From contig JAPDOI010000021.1 in NCBI GenBank assembly GCA_029168955.1, forward strand, positions 1,153,501 through 1,217,500: 64,000 nucleotides of DNA. Direction: 5' to 3'. The notes under the pieces are model-generated. The model saw only the letters and a program-made list of their open reading frames with translations. It was not told where the DNA came from and did no database searches. The DNA comes from Aplectana chamaeleonis. Lineage: Eukaryota; Nematoda; Chromadorea; Rhabditida; Cosmocercidae. Positions 11,305-23,011 of this stretch are shown in pieces. A program made the position numbers and the translations under genes. Within the stretch, counting starts at the first letter, position 1; each line of letters starts with the position of its first letter.

Positions 11305-11985
11305 TTGGCTTTTGTTAGTATAAGCAGACAAAATAATTATCAAATGTAGTGAAATTGATGCAAACGGATTCGGCAGGAGCTCTATGAATTATCACAGTCA
11401 AATCACGCGTCAGAAGTTGTTTTTCTTGGAGCGCATATTGAATCAAATGAGAACAAGAATAAGTCTAGCAGCAAAAACGTTTCCATACAATGTGATTCGT
11501 GAAAGCGTTGAGGACACGAAGACATAGCGTCAGTAGCTTATAAATTGCGTTAGATTTCGTTTTCATGACTTCTATCTAGTCAGTCAGAGAAGGTCTGGTA
11601 CTTTAGTGGGAGCTACACTGAGAAGGCAGCATAACATTCGAAAACCTTATTTCTAGCACATAAAGCCACGTTTCGTTCAGCATTGTTGAGTGAGGATTAT
11701 TATTTTTTCTTTTTGTCTTCATTCGCTGGCCAGAAGACTTTCTGACGCGTGATTTGACTGTGATAATTCATAGAGCTCCTGCCGAATCCGTTTGCATCAA
11801 TTTCACTACATTTGATAATTATTTTGTCTGCTTATACTAACAAAAGCCAAATCAATTCAACAATTTCACTACATTTAGGAAATCACTTTGATAGCCAAAT
11901 CTAATGGAACAATTTCACGACATTTTAGAGCAATGCCAAATCCTTGACCTTTTCTGCGGAGCCTAACTTTCAGAAATTTCACAAC
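11302..11985. mobile_element. Foldback element FB-A, copy 2
   Basis: Arms of ~115 bp (11302-11416 and 11740-11853) contain GGCTTTTGTTAGTATAAGC and CAGGAGCTCTATGAATTATC as inverted copies. The right side continues to 11985 with the GGAGCC(T)AACTTTCAG end known from 4540. The left outer part is missing, replaced by the cassette terminus. Confidence 0.75.
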
Positions 11986-12500
11986 TTTTTCCAAGGGTTT
12001 CCCTTCTACAATATCGTCAAGCTCTAAAAGGCAAGTTGTTTTTCTTTGAAACATAGTGGTAGAAATGAAGAAACAGCTGCTAGGATTGCAAGATAATAGT
12101 TGCCACGCGTCTTCCTACAAATAAGATACAAAGCATATACTTTTTGAATTCAAAAGTCAAAACAATGAAGAAATGAGTTTTAGAATGACCCAATTGTACA
12201 GGTTCTAGGCACTATCCTAGACGGGGGGGCACCCACCATTCAAGACAGAAATGTTATGAACCGCCAATTGGTAAGGCTATATGTCGAAGTATTTCCATAG
12301 AGCTCTTATAAAAACAATTATTGATAGCGCAGTATCAGCATAGCGCAGCATCTTTTATCAGAGTTTTTCATCATTTCTATGAGTAAATCTTGGGTGGCCC
12401 CACCACGTCTAGGATAGACCCAGGGTCAGCCGCTCTAGCCAAACTTCACCGGTTCATGCTGATGTGGCTCGTCTGCGCCAGCCCATATGTCTGGTTCGAA
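11986..12500. repeat. Conserved block downstream of FB-A, copy 2
   Basis: This block is equivalent to 4557-5068 and nearly identical to 17120-17634. It contains the MITE at 12207-12422 and ends in TGGTTCGAA, the left target duplication of the next MITE. Confidence 0.75.
12207..12422. mobile_element. MITE with CTATCCTAGACGGG ends, copy 2
   Basis: Left end CTATCCTAGACGGGG and right end GTCTAGGATAGACCC are inverted copies. The interior matches copy 1. Confidence 0.75.
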
Positions 12501-12823
12501 ACAAGAACGATAGTTAAGTGCACCAGAAGAGGACTACCGTAATCTTAAGAATGATGTTATTCGGCTCTCGTAAACAAATTTAGTGATACCCAATTGATCA
12601 AGGGTAAAGTATAAAAGGAGTGAAGAGCGGTGTGTCTTCATTCACACACCGTCTTTCTCCAGAGGTCAGCAGTTGAGAATCTGCCTAGACAACAAAGCAG
12701 GAAAACAGCACCGATGGTGGTGAAGATGTAGCGAATTCGGAGTCAGAACTTATAAAATTTTCAGAGCCAGCTCGAGTGAGATTACGGTAGCCCTGTTCTG
12801 GCGCACTTAACTATCGTTCTTGT
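12501..12823 (+). mobile_element. Promoter-like MITE, cassette 2 head (best-preserved copy)
   Basis: The 323-bp element starts ACAAGAACGATAGTTAAGTG and ends in the inverse CACTTAACTATCGTTCTTGT. The inverted similarity continues to the sub-terminal CTACCGTAATC motif, about 45 bp. It is flanked by TGGTTCGAA (12492-12500) and TGATTCGGA (12824-12832), a 9-bp target duplication with two differences. TATAAAAG lies at 12610-12617, and an 8-bp stem CGGTGTGT/ACACACCG lies at 12628-12651. TIR plus 9-bp duplication suggests a Mutator-like non-autonomous element. Confidence 0.85.
12610..12651 (+). promoter_or_regulatory. TATA-like box and downstream hairpin within MITE
   Basis: TATAAAAG is followed 10 bp later by a hairpin with stem CGGTGTGT and loop CTTCATTC. 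The same pair occurs in the MITEs at 17.6 kb, and a TATAAAAG-plus-hairpin core also occurs in the differently ended MITE at 46269-46561. Conservation across elements with different ends suggests function. Transcription from it is inference. Confidence 0.5.
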
Positions 12824-12864
12824 TGATTCGGAGGCATGGCTTGCATACGGTGTCCTGAACATTA

Positions 12865-13757
12865 AACTGAGGTCATGCGCACGTTCCGTGATTTTTCGCA
12901 CACTCCTACTGAGGTCCTGCACGCATTCTGCGACGTCCTACACACCCCTACTGGGGTCCTGCACACATTCTACGACGTTCTGCACACCCCTACTGGGGTC
13001 CTGCACAAGTTCCATGATGTCCTGCGCACTCCTAGTAAGGTCCTGCACACTCCTACTGAGTTTCTGCACACATTCTACGACGCCCTGCACACCCATACTG
13101 GGGTCCTGCACAGGTTCAATGATGTTCTGCACACTCCTCTTAAGGTCCTGCACACGTTCCATGATGTCCTGCACACTCCTAGTGAGGTCCTGCACACATC
13201 CTACGGCGTCCTGCATACCCCTTTCTAAAGTCCTGCTGTAGTTCCATGACGTCCTGCACACCCCTACTGGGGTCCTGCACACCCCTACTGAGGTCCTGCA
13301 CACATTTTACGACGTCCTACACACCCTTACTGGGGTCCTGCACATGTTCCATGATGTCCTGCGCACTCCTATTGAGGTCCTTCACATCTTCCGTGATTTT
13401 CTGCACACTCCTACTGGGGTCCTGCACGCACTTTACGACGTCCTGCTCATCCCTACTGGGGTCTTGCACACGTTACATGATGTCCTGCACACCTCTATTG
13501 GAATCCTGCACACGTTCCATGATCTCCTGCACATTCCTTCTGAGGTCCTGCACACGTTCCCTGATTTTCTGCACACTCCTACTGAGTTCCTGCACACTTT
13601 CCATGACGTCCGGCTCATTCCTACTGGTTCTTGCACACGTTCCATGATGTCCTGCACACTCCTACTGAGGTCCTGCACACATTCTACGGCGTCCTGCACA
13701 CTCCTACTGAGGTCCTGCTGTAGCTCCATGACGTCCTGCATACTCCTACTGCGGTCT
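12865..13757 (+). repeat. Satellite B array 2 (divergent monomers)
   Basis: About 21 monomers of 42 bp, more diverged than in array 1 (for example CTGAGTTTCTGCACAC and CATCTTCCGTGATTTTCTGC). Indels break the frames. Confidence 0.9.
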
Positions 13758-14135
13758 CGCATAGTCAACCGACACTTCAGCACACCCTGCGACGCCTTCT
13801 TATCGATGGTGGCATGGACCGAATACGCGCCGCGCTCAAGAACATCCCTCCCGCACAGCATCTTCTACCGAGCCGGACGTTTAGAGTACACCACCCTAGA
13901 GAGCAAGGTGTTTATATGGAGTCTGAGAAAACAATGCCTGATAACGAAAAACCCACCATTATCATAAACTAATCTTGAGAGGCTGGTTTCCGAGTTTGAA
14001 ACGCCCTTTAGGGGCCCAGAAGTCATTATGGTGAGTTCTGACAATTATTTTCGTCATTCCCGTGGCCGATTACCTCTAGTCACAAATTTTCGAGAGATTT
14101 GGTTCACGCCTTCCAAAAAATGGCTTTCGACGGAC
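13758..14135 (+). repeat. Cassette tail, copy 2
   Basis: Copy of the tail at 10612. It is closer to copies 4 and 5, sharing GGCATGGACCGAATACGCGC and GTTTATATGGAGTCTGAG. Confidence 0.9.
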
Positions 14136-14174
14136 GGAGGTGGAGGCGGAGGCGGTGGCGGAGGCGGTGGTGGA
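14136..14174 (+). repeat. (GGAGGC)n microsatellite, cassette 2
   Basis: A short tract of ~6 hexamers with GGTGGC interruptions. Confidence 0.9.
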
Positions 14175-14390
14175 GAACGTTTTTGCGTACTTTGGGAGGT
14201 CATAACTTTAGAAAGCGGGGACCAGTTGGGATGAAAAGTTGCACACTTATGTAATTTCTTGCAGCGCATCGAATGGTGTACAGCTCATACCTCTGGTGAC
14301 GGAATAATTAGGTGATCTCATTGTAGGGCGTCCGCGCGAGAATAGATCAAAGCCAAAGATCAGTAGCGAGATCAATAGCGCGAACGATAG
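14175..14390 (+). repeat. Cassette 3' segment, copy 2 (terminal hairpin lost)
   Basis: The same segment as at 11091, but after AGATCAAAGCCAAA the hairpin is replaced by GATCAGTAGCGAGATCAATA, and the next MITE follows directly. Confidence 0.8.
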
Positions 14391-14694
14391 TTAAGTGCGC
14401 CAGAAGAGGACTACCGTAATCTTAGGAATGATGTTATTCGGCTCTCGTAAACAAATTTGATGATACCCAATTGATCAATGATGAAGTATAAAAAGAAGTG
14501 AAGAGCGGTGTGTCTTCATACACACGCAGTCCTTCTCCAGAGTTCAGCAGTTGAGGATCTGCCTGGACTACAAAGCAGGAAAACATCACCACCGGTGGTG
14601 AAGAGCGAATCCGAGTCAGAACTAAGAAAATTTTAGAGCCAACTCGAGTGAGATTACGGTAGCCTTGTTCTGGGGCACTTACCTATCGCTTTTG
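14391..14694 (+). mobile_element. Promoter-like MITE, cassette 3 head
   Basis: The left end is CGAACGATAGTTAAGTGCGC and the right end TGGGGCACTTACCTATCGC. The interior keeps GTATAAAAAG and GAGCGGTGTGTCTTCATACA. Confidence 0.8.
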
Positions 14695-14736
14695 TTGATT
14701 CGGAGGCATGACTTGCATACGGTGTCCTGGACATTA

Positions 14737-15795
14737 AACTGAGGTCCAGCGCACGTCCTTTGATGTTCTGCACACTCACTCTAAGGTCCTGCAAACGTTC
14801 CATGATGTCCTGCACACTCCTACTGAGGTCCTGCACACAATCTACGCAGCCTGCACACCCCTACTGGGGTCCTGCACATGTTCAATGATGTCCTGCACAC
14901 TCCTACTAAGGTCCTGCACAGGTCCCATGATGTCCTGCACACTCCTACTGAGGTCCTGCACACATTCTACCACATCCTGCACACCCCTGCTGGGGCCTGC
15001 ACATGTTCAATGATGTCCTGCACACTCCTACTAAGGTCCTGCACAGGTCACATGATGTCCTGCACACTCCTACTGAGGTCTCGCACACGTTCCATGATGT
15101 CCTGCCCACTCCTACTGAGGTCCTGCACAGGCCCCATGATGTCCTGCACACTCCTACTGAGGTCCTGCACAGGTCCCATGATGTCCTGCACACTCATACT
15201 AGGGTCTTGCACACGTTCCATGATGTCCTGCACACTCCTACTGAGGTCCTGCACAGGTCCCATGATGTCCTGCACACTCCTACTAAGGTCGTGCACACGT
15301 TCCATGATGTCCTGCACACTCCTACTGAGGTCCTGCACGCATTCTACGACGTCCTGCACACCCCTACTGGAGTCCTGCACACGTCCCATGATGTCCTGCC
15401 CACTCCTACTACGGTCCTGCACACGTTCCATGATGTCCTGCACACTCCTACTAAGGTCTTGCACACGTTCCATGATGTCCTGCACACTCCTACTGAGGTC
15501 CTGCACGCATTCTACGACGTCCTGCACACCCCTACTGGGGTCCTGCACACGTCCCATGATGTCCTGCCCACTCCTACTGAGGTCCTGCACGCATTCTGCG
15601 ACGTCTTGCACACCCCTACTGGGGTCCTGCACACGTTCCATGATGTCCTGCACACTGCTACTGAGGTCCTGCACGCATTCTACGACGTCCTGCACACCCC
15701 TACTGGGGTCCTGCACACGTCCCATGATGTCCTGCATACTCCTACTGAGGCCCTGCCCACATTCTACGACGTCCTGCACACCCCTACTGAGGTCT
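14737..15795 (+). repeat. Satellite B array 3
   Basis: About 25 monomers of 42 bp, mixing AGGTCCCATGATG, ACGTTCCATGATG and GCATTCTACGACG types. Confidence 0.92.
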
Positions 15796-16174
15796 CACAT
15801 AGTCAACCGACACTTCAGCACATCCTGCGACGCCTTCTTATCGATGGTGCGCTTTGAACGAATACGCGCCGCGGTCAAGTACATCAACCCGCACAGCGTC
15901 CTCTTCCGAGCCGGACGTTCAAAGTACACCACCCTGGAGAGCAAGGTGTTTATATGGAGTCTAAGAAAACAATGACTGATAACGAAAAACCCACCATTCT
16001 CATAAACTATTCTTGAGAGGCCGGTTTTCGAGTTTCAAACGCCCGTTAGGGGCCCAGAAGTCATTATGGTGAGTTCTGACAATTATTTTCGTCATTCCCG
16101 TGGCCGATTACCTCTAGTCACAAATTTTCGAGCGATTTGGTCCACGCCTTCCAAAAAAATGGTTTTCGACGGAC
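15796..16174 (+). repeat. Cassette tail, copy 3
   Basis: Nearly identical to the tail at 10612, which supports a block duplication of the 10.6 kb region. Confidence 0.9.
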
Positions 16175-16225
16175 GGAGGTGGAGGCGGAGGCGGAGGCGG
16201 AGGCGGAGGCGGAGGCGGTGGTGGA
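16175..16225 (+). repeat. (GGAGGC)n microsatellite, cassette 3
   Basis: About 8 hexamers between otherwise near-identical flanks, against ~17 in cassette 1, so the tract length changed after duplication. Confidence 0.92.
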
Positions 16226-16438
16226 GAACGTTTTTGCGTACTTTGAGAGGTCATAACTTTAGAAAGCGGGGACCAGTTGGGATGAAAAGTTGCATACATA
16301 TGTAATTTCTTGCAGCGCGTCGAATAGTGTACAGCTCATACCTCTGTTGACGGTATGAATAGGTGATCTCATTGTAGGGCATCCGCGCGGGAAGAGATCA
16401 AAGCCAAATCCTGGTGAGCGCTTCGCGCTCACCACAAT
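16226..16438 (+). repeat. Cassette 3' segment with terminal hairpin, copy 3
   Basis: Near-identical to 11091-11304. The hairpin with stem GGTGAGCGC lies at 16413-16433. Confidence 0.85.
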
Positions 16439-17634
16439 TTGGCTTTTGTTAGTATAAGCAGACAAAATAATTATCAAATGTAGTGAAATTGATGCAAACG
16501 GATTCGGCAGGAGCTCTATGAATTATCACAGTCAAATCACGCGTCAGAAGTTGTTTTTCTCGGAGCGCATATTGAATCAAATGAGAACAAGAATAAGTCT
16601 AGCAGCAAAAACGTTTCCATACAATGTGATTCGTGAAAGCGTTGAGGACACGAAGACATAGCGTCAGTAGCTTATAAATTGCGTTAGATTTCGTTTTCAT
16701 GACTTCTATCTAGTCAGTCAGAGAAGGTCTGGTACTTTAGTGGGAGCTACACTGAGAAGGCAGCATAACATTCGAAAACCTTATTTCTAGCACATAAAGC
16801 CACGTTTCGTTCAGCATTGTTGAGTGAGGATTATTATTTTTTCTTTTTGTCTTCATTCGCTGGCCAGAAGACTTTCTGACGCGTGATTTGACTGTGATAA
16901 TTCATAGAGCTCCTGCCGAATCCGTTTGCATCAATTTCACTACATTTGATAATTATTTTGTCTGCTTATACTAACAAAAGCCAAATCAATTCAACAATTT
17001 CACTACATTTAGGAAATCCTTTTGATAGCCAAATCTAATGGAACAATTTCACGACATTTTAGAGCAATGCCAAATCCTTGACCTTTTCTGCGGAGCCCAA
17101 CTTTCAGAAATTTCACAACTTTTTCCAAGGGTTTCCCTTCTACAATATCGTCAAGCTCTAAAAGGCAAGTTGTTTTTCTTTGAAACATAGTGGTAGAAAT
17201 GAAGAAACAGCTGCTAGGATTGCAAGATAATAGTTGCCACGCGTCTTCCTACAAATAAGATACAAAGCATATACTTTTTGAATTCAAAAGTCAAAACAAT
17301 GAAGAAATGAGTTTTAGAATGACCCAATTGTACAGGTTCTAGGCACTATCCTAGACGGGGGGGCACCCACCATTCAAGACAGAAATGTTATGAACCGCCA
17401 ATTGGTAAGGCTATATGTCGAAGTATTTCCATAGAGCTCTTATAAAAACAATTATTGATAGCGCAGTATCAGCATAGCGCAGCATCTTTTATCAGAGTTT
17501 TTCATCATTTCTATGAGTAAATCTTGGGTGGCCCCACCACGTCTAGGATAGACCCAGGGTCAGCCGCTCTAGCCAAACTTCACCGGTTCATGCTGATGTG
17601 GCTCGTCTGCGCCAGCCCATATGTCTGGTTCGAA
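16436..17634. mobile_element. Foldback FB-A copy 3 and its downstream block (5.13-kb duplicate)
   Basis: This interval repeats 11302-12500 at a constant offset of 5134 bp with only scattered substitutions. It includes the foldback arms (16436-16550 and 16874-16987) and the MITE with CTATCCTAGACGGG ends at 17341-17556. Confidence 0.85.
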
Positions 17635-17957
17635 ACAAGAACGATAGTTAAGTGCACCAGATGAGGACTACCGTAATCTTAAGAATGATGTTATTCAGCT
17701 CTCGTAAACAAATTTAGTGATACCCAATTGATCAAGGGTAAAGTATAAAAGGAGTGAAGAGCGGTGTGTCTTCATTCACACACCGTCTTTCTCCAGAGGT
17801 CAGCAGTTGAGAATCTGCCTAGACTACAAAGCAGGAAAACAGCACCGATGGTGGTGAAGATGTAGCGAATTCGGAGTCAGAACTTAGAAAATTTTCAGAG
17901 CCAGCTCGAGTGAGATTACGGTAGCCCTGTTCTGGCGCACTTAACTATCGTTCTTGT
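17635..17957 (+). mobile_element. Promoter-like MITE, cassette 4 head
   Basis: Duplicate of the MITE at 12501-12823 (offset 5134), with the same ACAAGAACGATAG ends, TATAAAAG and CGGTGTGT/ACACACCG hairpin. Confidence 0.85.
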
Positions 17958-17999
17958 TGATTCGGAGGCATGGCTTGCATACGGTGTCCTGAACATTAA

Positions 18000-19372
18000 A
18001 CTGAGGTCATGCGCACGTTCCGTGATTTTTCGCACACTCCTACTGAGGTTCTGCACGCATTCTGCGACGTCCTACACACCCCTACTGGGGTCCTGCACAC
18101 ATTCTACGACGTTCTGCACACCCCTACTGGGGTCCTGCACAAGTTCCATGATGTCCTGCGCACTCCTAGTAAGGTCCTGCACACTCCTACTGAGTTTCTG
18201 CACACATTCTACGACGCCCTGCACACCCATACTGGGGTCCTGCACAGGTTCAATGATGTTCTGCACACTCCTCTTAAGGTCCTGCACACGTTCCATGATG
18301 TCCTGCACACTCCTAGTGAGGTCCTGCACTCATCCTACGGCGTCCTGCATACCCCTTTCTAAAGTCCTGCTGTAGTTCCATGACGTCCTGCACACCCCTA
18401 CTGGTGTCCTGCACACTCTTACTGAGGTCCTGCATATATTTTACGACGTCCTGCACACCCTTACTGGGGTCCTGCACATGTTCCATGATGTCCTGCGCAC
18501 TCCTATTGAGGTCCTGCACATCTTCCGTGATTTTCTGCACACTCCTACTGGGGTCCTGCACGCACTTTACGACGTCCTGCTCATCCCTACTGGGGTCTTG
18601 CACACGTTACATGATGTCCTGCACACCTCTATTGGGATCCTGCACACGTTCCATGATCTCCTGCACATTCCTTCTGAGGTCCTGCACACGTTCCCTGATT
18701 TTCTGCACACTCCTACTGAGTTCCTGCACACTTTCCATGACGTCCGGCTCATTCCTACTGGTTCTTGCACACGTTCCATGATGTCCTGCACACTCCTACT
18801 GAGGTCTTGCACACGTTCCATGATGTCCTGCCCACTCCTACTGAGGTCCTGCACACATTCTACGACGTCCTGCACACCCCTACTGGGGTCCTGCACACCC
18901 CTACTGAGGTCCTGCACACATTTTACGACGTCCTACACACCCTTACTGGGGTCCTGCACATGTTCCATGATGTCCTGCGCACTCCTATTGAGGTCCTGCA
19001 CATCTTCCGTGATTTTCTGCACACTCCTACTGGGGTCCTGCACGCACTTTACGACGTCCTGCTCATCCCTACTGGGGTCTTGCACACGTTACATGATGTC
19101 CTGCACACCTCTATTGGGATCCTGCACACGTTCCATGATCTCCTGCACATTCCTTCTGAGGTCCTGCACACGTTCCCTGATTTTCTGCACACTCCTACTG
19201 AGTTCCTGCACACTTTCCATGACGTCCGGCTCATTCCTACTGGTTCTTGCACACGTTCCATGATGTCCTGCACACTCCTACTGAGGTCCTGCACACATTC
19301 TACGGCGTCCTGCACACCCCTCCTAAAGTCCTGCTGTAGCTCCATGACGTCCTGCATACTCCTACTGCGGTC
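18000..19372 (+). repeat. Satellite B array 4
   Basis: About 33 monomers. The first part duplicates array 2, and an internal block including CATCTTCCGTGATTTTCTGC is itself repeated (18478- and 18958-). Confidence 0.9.
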
Positions 19373-19751
19373 TCGCATAGTCAACCGACACTTCAGCACA
19401 CCCTGCGACGCCTTCTTATCGATGGTGGCATGGACCGAATACGCGCCGCGCTCAAGAACATCCCTCCCGCACAGCATCTTCTACCGAGCCGGACGTTTAG
19501 AGTACACCACCCTAGAGAGCAAGGTGTTTATATGGAGTCTGAGAAAACAATGCCTGATAACGAAAAACCCACCATTATCATAAACTAATCTTGAGAGGCT
19601 GGTTTCCGAGTTTGAAACGCCCTTTAGGGGCCCAGAAGTCATTATGGTGAGTTCTGACAATTATTTTCGTCATTCCCGTGGCCGATTACCTCTAGTCACA
19701 AATTTTCGAGAGATTTGGTCCACGCCTTCCAAAAAATGGCTTTCGACGGAC
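19373..19751 (+). repeat. Cassette tail, copy 4
   Basis: Copy of the tail segment, of the same subtype as copies 2 and 5. Confidence 0.9.
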
Positions 19752-19997
19752 GGAGGTGGAGGTGGTGGCGGAGGCGGAGGCGGTGGTGGAGAACGTTTTT
19801 GCGTACTTTGGGAGGTCATAACTTTAGAAAGCGGGGACCAGTTGGGATGAAAAGTTGCACACTTATGTAATTTCTTGCAGCGCATCGAATGGTGTACAGC
19901 TCATACCTCTGGTGACGGAATAATTAGGTGATCTCATTGTAGGGCGTCCGCGCGAGAATAGATCAAAGCCAAAGATCAGTAGCGAGATCAATAGCGC
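19752..19997 (+). repeat. (GGAGGC)n tract and cassette 3' segment, copy 4
   Basis: A short hexamer tract (19752-19790) is followed by the 3' segment without the terminal hairpin, as in cassette 2. Confidence 0.85.
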
Positions 19998-20309
19998 GAA
20001 CGATAGTTAAGTGCGCCAGAAGAGGACTACCGTAATCTTAGGAATGATGTTATTCGGCTCTCGTAAACAAATTTGATGATACCCAATTGATCAATGATGA
20101 AGTATAAAAGAAGTGAAGAGCGGTGTGTCTTCATACACGCAGTCCTTCTCCAGAGTTCAGCAGTTGAGGATCTGCCTGGACTACAAAGCAGGAAAACATC
20201 ACCACCGGTGGTGAAGAGCGAATCCGGAGTCAGAACTAAGAAAATTTTAGAGCCAACTCGAGTGAGATTACGGTAGCCTTGTTCTGGGGCACTTACCTAT
20301 CGCTTTTGT
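19998..20309 (+). mobile_element. Promoter-like MITE, cassette 5 head
   Basis: The left end is GCGAACGATAGTTAAGTGCG. The interior has GTATAAAAGAAG and GAGCGGTGTGTCTTCATACA. It is close to the copies at 14391 and 22660. Confidence 0.82.
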
Positions 20310-20347
20310 TGATTCGGAGGCATGACTTGCATACAGTGTCCTGGACA

Positions 20348-22030
20348 TTAAACTGAGGTCCAGCGCACGTCCTTTGATGTTCTGCACACTCACTCTAAGG
20401 TCCTGCAAACGTTCCATGATGTCCTGCACACTCCTACTGAGGTCCTGCACACAATCTACGCAGCCTGCACACCCCTACTGGGGTCCTGCACATGTTCAAT
20501 GATGTCCTGCACACTCCTACTAAGGTCCTGCACAGGTCCCATGATGTCCTGCACACTCCTACTGAGGTCCTGCATACATTCTACCACATCCTGCACACCC
20601 CTGCTGGGGCCCTGCACATGTTCAATGATGTCCTGCACACTCCTACTAAGGTCCTGCACAGGTCACATGATGTCCTGCACACTCCTACTGAGGTCTTGCA
20701 CACGTTCCATGATGTCCTGCACACTCCTACTGAGGTCCTGCACAGGCCCCATGATGTCCTGCACACTCCTACTGAGGTCCTGCACAGGTCCCATGATGTC
20801 CTGCACACTCCTACTAGGGTCTTGCACACGTTCCATGATGTCCTGCACACTCCTACTGAGTTCCTGCACACATTCTACGACGCCCTGCACACCCATACTG
20901 GGGTCCTGCACAGGTTCAATGATGTTCTGCACACTCCTCTTAAGGTCCTGCACACGTTCCATGATGTCCTGCACACTCCTAGTGAGGTCCTGCACACATC
21001 CTACGGCGTCCTGCATACCCCTTTCTAAAGTCCTGCTGTAGTTCCATGACGTCCTGCACACCCCTACTGGGGTCCTGCACACCCCTACTGAGGTCCTGCA
21101 CACATTTTACGACGTCCTACACACCCTTACTGGGGTCCTGCACATGTTCCATGATGTCCTGCGCACTCCTATTGAGGTCCTGCACATCTTCCGTGATTTT
21201 CTGCACACTCCTACTGGGGTCCTGCACGCACTTTACGACGTCCTGCTCATCCCTACTGGGGTCTTGCACACGTTACATGATGTCCTGCACACCTCTATTG
21301 GGATCCTGCACACGTTCCATGATCTCCTGCACATTCCTTCTGAGGTCCTGCACACGTTCCCTGATTTTCTGCACACTCCTACTGAGTTCCTGCACACGTT
21401 CCATGACGTCCGGCTCATTCCTACTGGTTCTTGCACACGTTCCATGATGTCCTGCACACTCCTACTGAGGTCTTGCACACGTTCCATGATGTCCTGCCCA
21501 CTCCTACTGAGGTCCTGCACACATTCTACGACGTCCTGCACACCCCTACTAGGGTCCTGCACACCCCTACTGAGGGCCTGCACACATTTTACGACGTCCT
21601 ACACACCCTTACTGGGGTCCTGCACATGTTCCATGATGTCCTGCACTCCTATTGAGGTCCTGCACATCTTCCGTGATTTTCTGCACACTCCTACTGGGGT
21701 CCTGCACGCACTTTACGACGTCCTGCTCATCCCTACTGGGGTCTTGCACACGTTACATGATGTCCTGCACACCTCTATTGGGATCCTGCACACGTTCCAT
21801 GATCTCCTGCACATTCCTTCTGAGGTCCTGCACACGTTCCCTGATTTTCTGCACACTCCTACTGAGTTCCTGCACACTTTCCATGACGTCCGGCTCATTC
21901 CTACTGGTTCTTGCACACGTTCCATGATGTCCTGCACACTCCTACTGAGGTCCTGCACATTCTACGGCGTCCTGCACACCCCTCCTAAAGTCCTGCTGTA
22001 GCTCCATGACGTCCTGCATACTCCTACTGC
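20348..22030 (+). repeat. Satellite B array 5
   Basis: About 40 monomers. The left part matches array 6 (offset ~2664) and the right part matches array 4 (offset ~2666), so it looks like a recombinant of neighbouring arrays. Confidence 0.9.
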
Positions 22031-22659
22031 GGTCTCGCATAGTCAACCGACACTTCAGCACACCCTGCGACGCCTTCTTATCGATGGTGGCATGGACCGA
22101 ATACGCGCCGCGCTCAAGAACATCCCTCCCGCACAGCATCTTCTACCGAGCCGGACGTTTAGAGTACACCACCCTAGAGAGCAAGGTGTTTATATGGAGT
22201 CTGAGAAAACAATGCCTGATAACGAAAAACCCACCATTATCATAAACTAATCTTGAGAGGCTGGTTTCCGAGTTTGAAACGCCCTTTAGGGGCCCAGAAG
22301 TCATTATGGTGAGTTCTGACAATTATTTTCGTCATTCCCGTGGCCGATTACCTCTAGTCACAAATTTTCGAGAGATTTGGTCCACGCCTTCCAAAAAATG
22401 GCTTTCGACGGACGGAGGTGGAGGTGGTGGCGGAGGCGGAGGCGGTGGTGGAGAACGTTTTTGCGTACTTTGGGAGGTCATAACTTTAGAAAGCGGGGAC
22501 CAGTTGGGATGAAAAGTTGCACACTTATGTAATTTCTTGCAGCGCATCGAATGGTGTACAGCTCATACCTCTGGTGACGGAATAATTAGGTGATCTCATT
22601 GTAGGGCGTCCGCGCGAGAATAGATCAAAGCCAAAGATCAGTAGCGAGATCAATAGCGC
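22031..22659 (+). repeat. Cassette tail, (GGAGGC)n and 3' segment, copy 5
   Basis: Tail 22031-22413, hexamer tract 22414-22452, and 3' segment without hairpin to 22659. It is nearly identical to copy 4. Confidence 0.88.
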
Positions 22660-22972
22660 GAACGATAGTTAAGTGCGCCAGAAGAGGACTACCGTAATCT
22701 TAGGAATGATGTTATTCGGCTCTCGTAAACAAATTTGATGATACCCAATTGATCAATGATGAAGTATAAAAGAAGTGAAGAGCGGTGTGTCTTCATACAC
22801 ACGCAGTCCTTCTCCAGAGTTCAGCAGTTGAGGATCTGCCTGGACTACAAAGCAGGAAAACATCACCACCGGTGGTGAAGAGCGAATCCGGAGTCAGAAC
22901 TAAGAAAATTTTAGAGCCAACTCGAGTGAGATTACGGTAGCCTTGTTCTGGGGCACTTACCTATCGCTTTTG
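22660..22972 (+). mobile_element. Promoter-like MITE, cassette 6 head
   Basis: Near-identical to the MITE at 19998, with TATAAAAG and the GAGCGGTGTGTCTTCAT hairpin region. Confidence 0.82.
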
Positions 22973-23011
22973 TTGATTCGGAGGCATGACTTGCATACAG
23001 TGTCCTGGACA